Translations under genes and position numbers: made by a program
Part shown: positions 63,960-64,000 of the stretch, piece by piece
How positions within the stretch are numbered: the first letter of the stretch is position 1
Layout of the letters: every line of letters starts with the position of its first letter
From: JAPOXR01 sp965116115
GTDB lineage: Bacteria; Pseudomonadota; Alphaproteobacteria; Rhodobacterales; Rhodobacteraceae
NCBI GenBank assembly: GCA_965116115.1
Contig: OZ220486.1
Coordinates: 2,604,001-2,668,000 of the forward strand
DNA length: 64,000 bases
Reading direction: 5' to 3'
The notes under the pieces: generated by a model
Database searches by the model: none
What the model was told of the DNA's origin: nothing
What the model saw: the letters and a program-made list of their open reading frames with translations, nothing else

Positions 63960-64000
63960 GATTCGCGATTTCATTCTCCAAGAATTGTCGAAACCATCAT

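Noticed and set aside
1..64000. CRISPR array
   Set aside because: No set of regularly spaced direct repeats was seen, and no cas gene.

Overview
The window is a stretch of an alphaproteobacterial chromosome, most likely a Rhodobacterales relative. The support is an addB-addA pair, the gene order hisB-hisH-hisA-hisF-hisE, a tRNA-Tyr(GTA) beside rlmB, and the set pccB / small lipoprotein / pccA / DUF4174 protein / methylmalonyl-CoA mutase. The placement comes from recognised families and gene order, not from a search. The chromosome is full of insertion sequences (IS) in every state: intact, nested, internally deleted, or reduced to termini. Many accessory genes are broken. This fits a genome in recent IS expansion and erosion, as in a host-associated or bottlenecked lineage.

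Layout. 1-6.8 kb: end of addB, addA, and an acetyltransferase gene. 7.0-11.4 kb: a three-layer nest. An old IS1595-type transposase gene is split by a younger IS1595-family transposon carrying a DNA methyltransferase and an HNH gene, and that transposon is itself hit by an IS5-type element. 11.5-19.9 kb: a truncated second methyltransferase, an ISNCY-type element, an IS5 remnant, a TbpB-like lipoprotein gene split by an IS4-type element, and a decayed IS630. 20.1-23.3 kb: intact histidine cluster. 23.5-31.3 kb: MetE-like methyltransferase, acylating aldehyde dehydrogenase, family-4 glycosidase, tRNA-Tyr, rlmB and metY. 32.2-34.9 kb: IS256 copy A, and an intact IS1595-type element inside an IS630-derived miniature element. 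35.9-39.5 kb: a proline-rich membrane protein with a PilP-like tail, and a frameshifted AAA-ATPase/nuclease gene. 40.0-50.6 kb: prpE, upp, guaD, mgtE, methylmalonyl-CoA mutase, DUF4174 protein and pccA. 50.6-62.0 kb: a mobile island. 62.1-64.0 kb: small lipoprotein and pccB.

How the genes fit together. prpE (propionate to propionyl-CoA), pccA and pccB (propionyl-CoA to methylmalonyl-CoA) and the mutase (to succinyl-CoA) form a complete propionate-assimilation route apart from the epimerase. About 11 kb of mobile DNA separates pccA from pccB.

The most notable reconstruction is in that island. Four minus-strand fragments between 52.8 and 58.8 kb join into one large gene with an N-terminal SIR2 NADase domain (TTNFD and HLHG motifs) and a long C-terminal region like DSR-type anti-phage sirtuins. 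IS5 and two IS256 copies have broken it, and its middle is missing where IS256 copy C sits without a target duplication. Other notable signals are the methyltransferase/HNH passenger pair in an IS1595 transposon with readable ends and target duplication, a TAA at the same codon in all four IS256 copies, a DruA-domain/IS4 transposase fusion, and two miniature-element families traceable to parents in the window.
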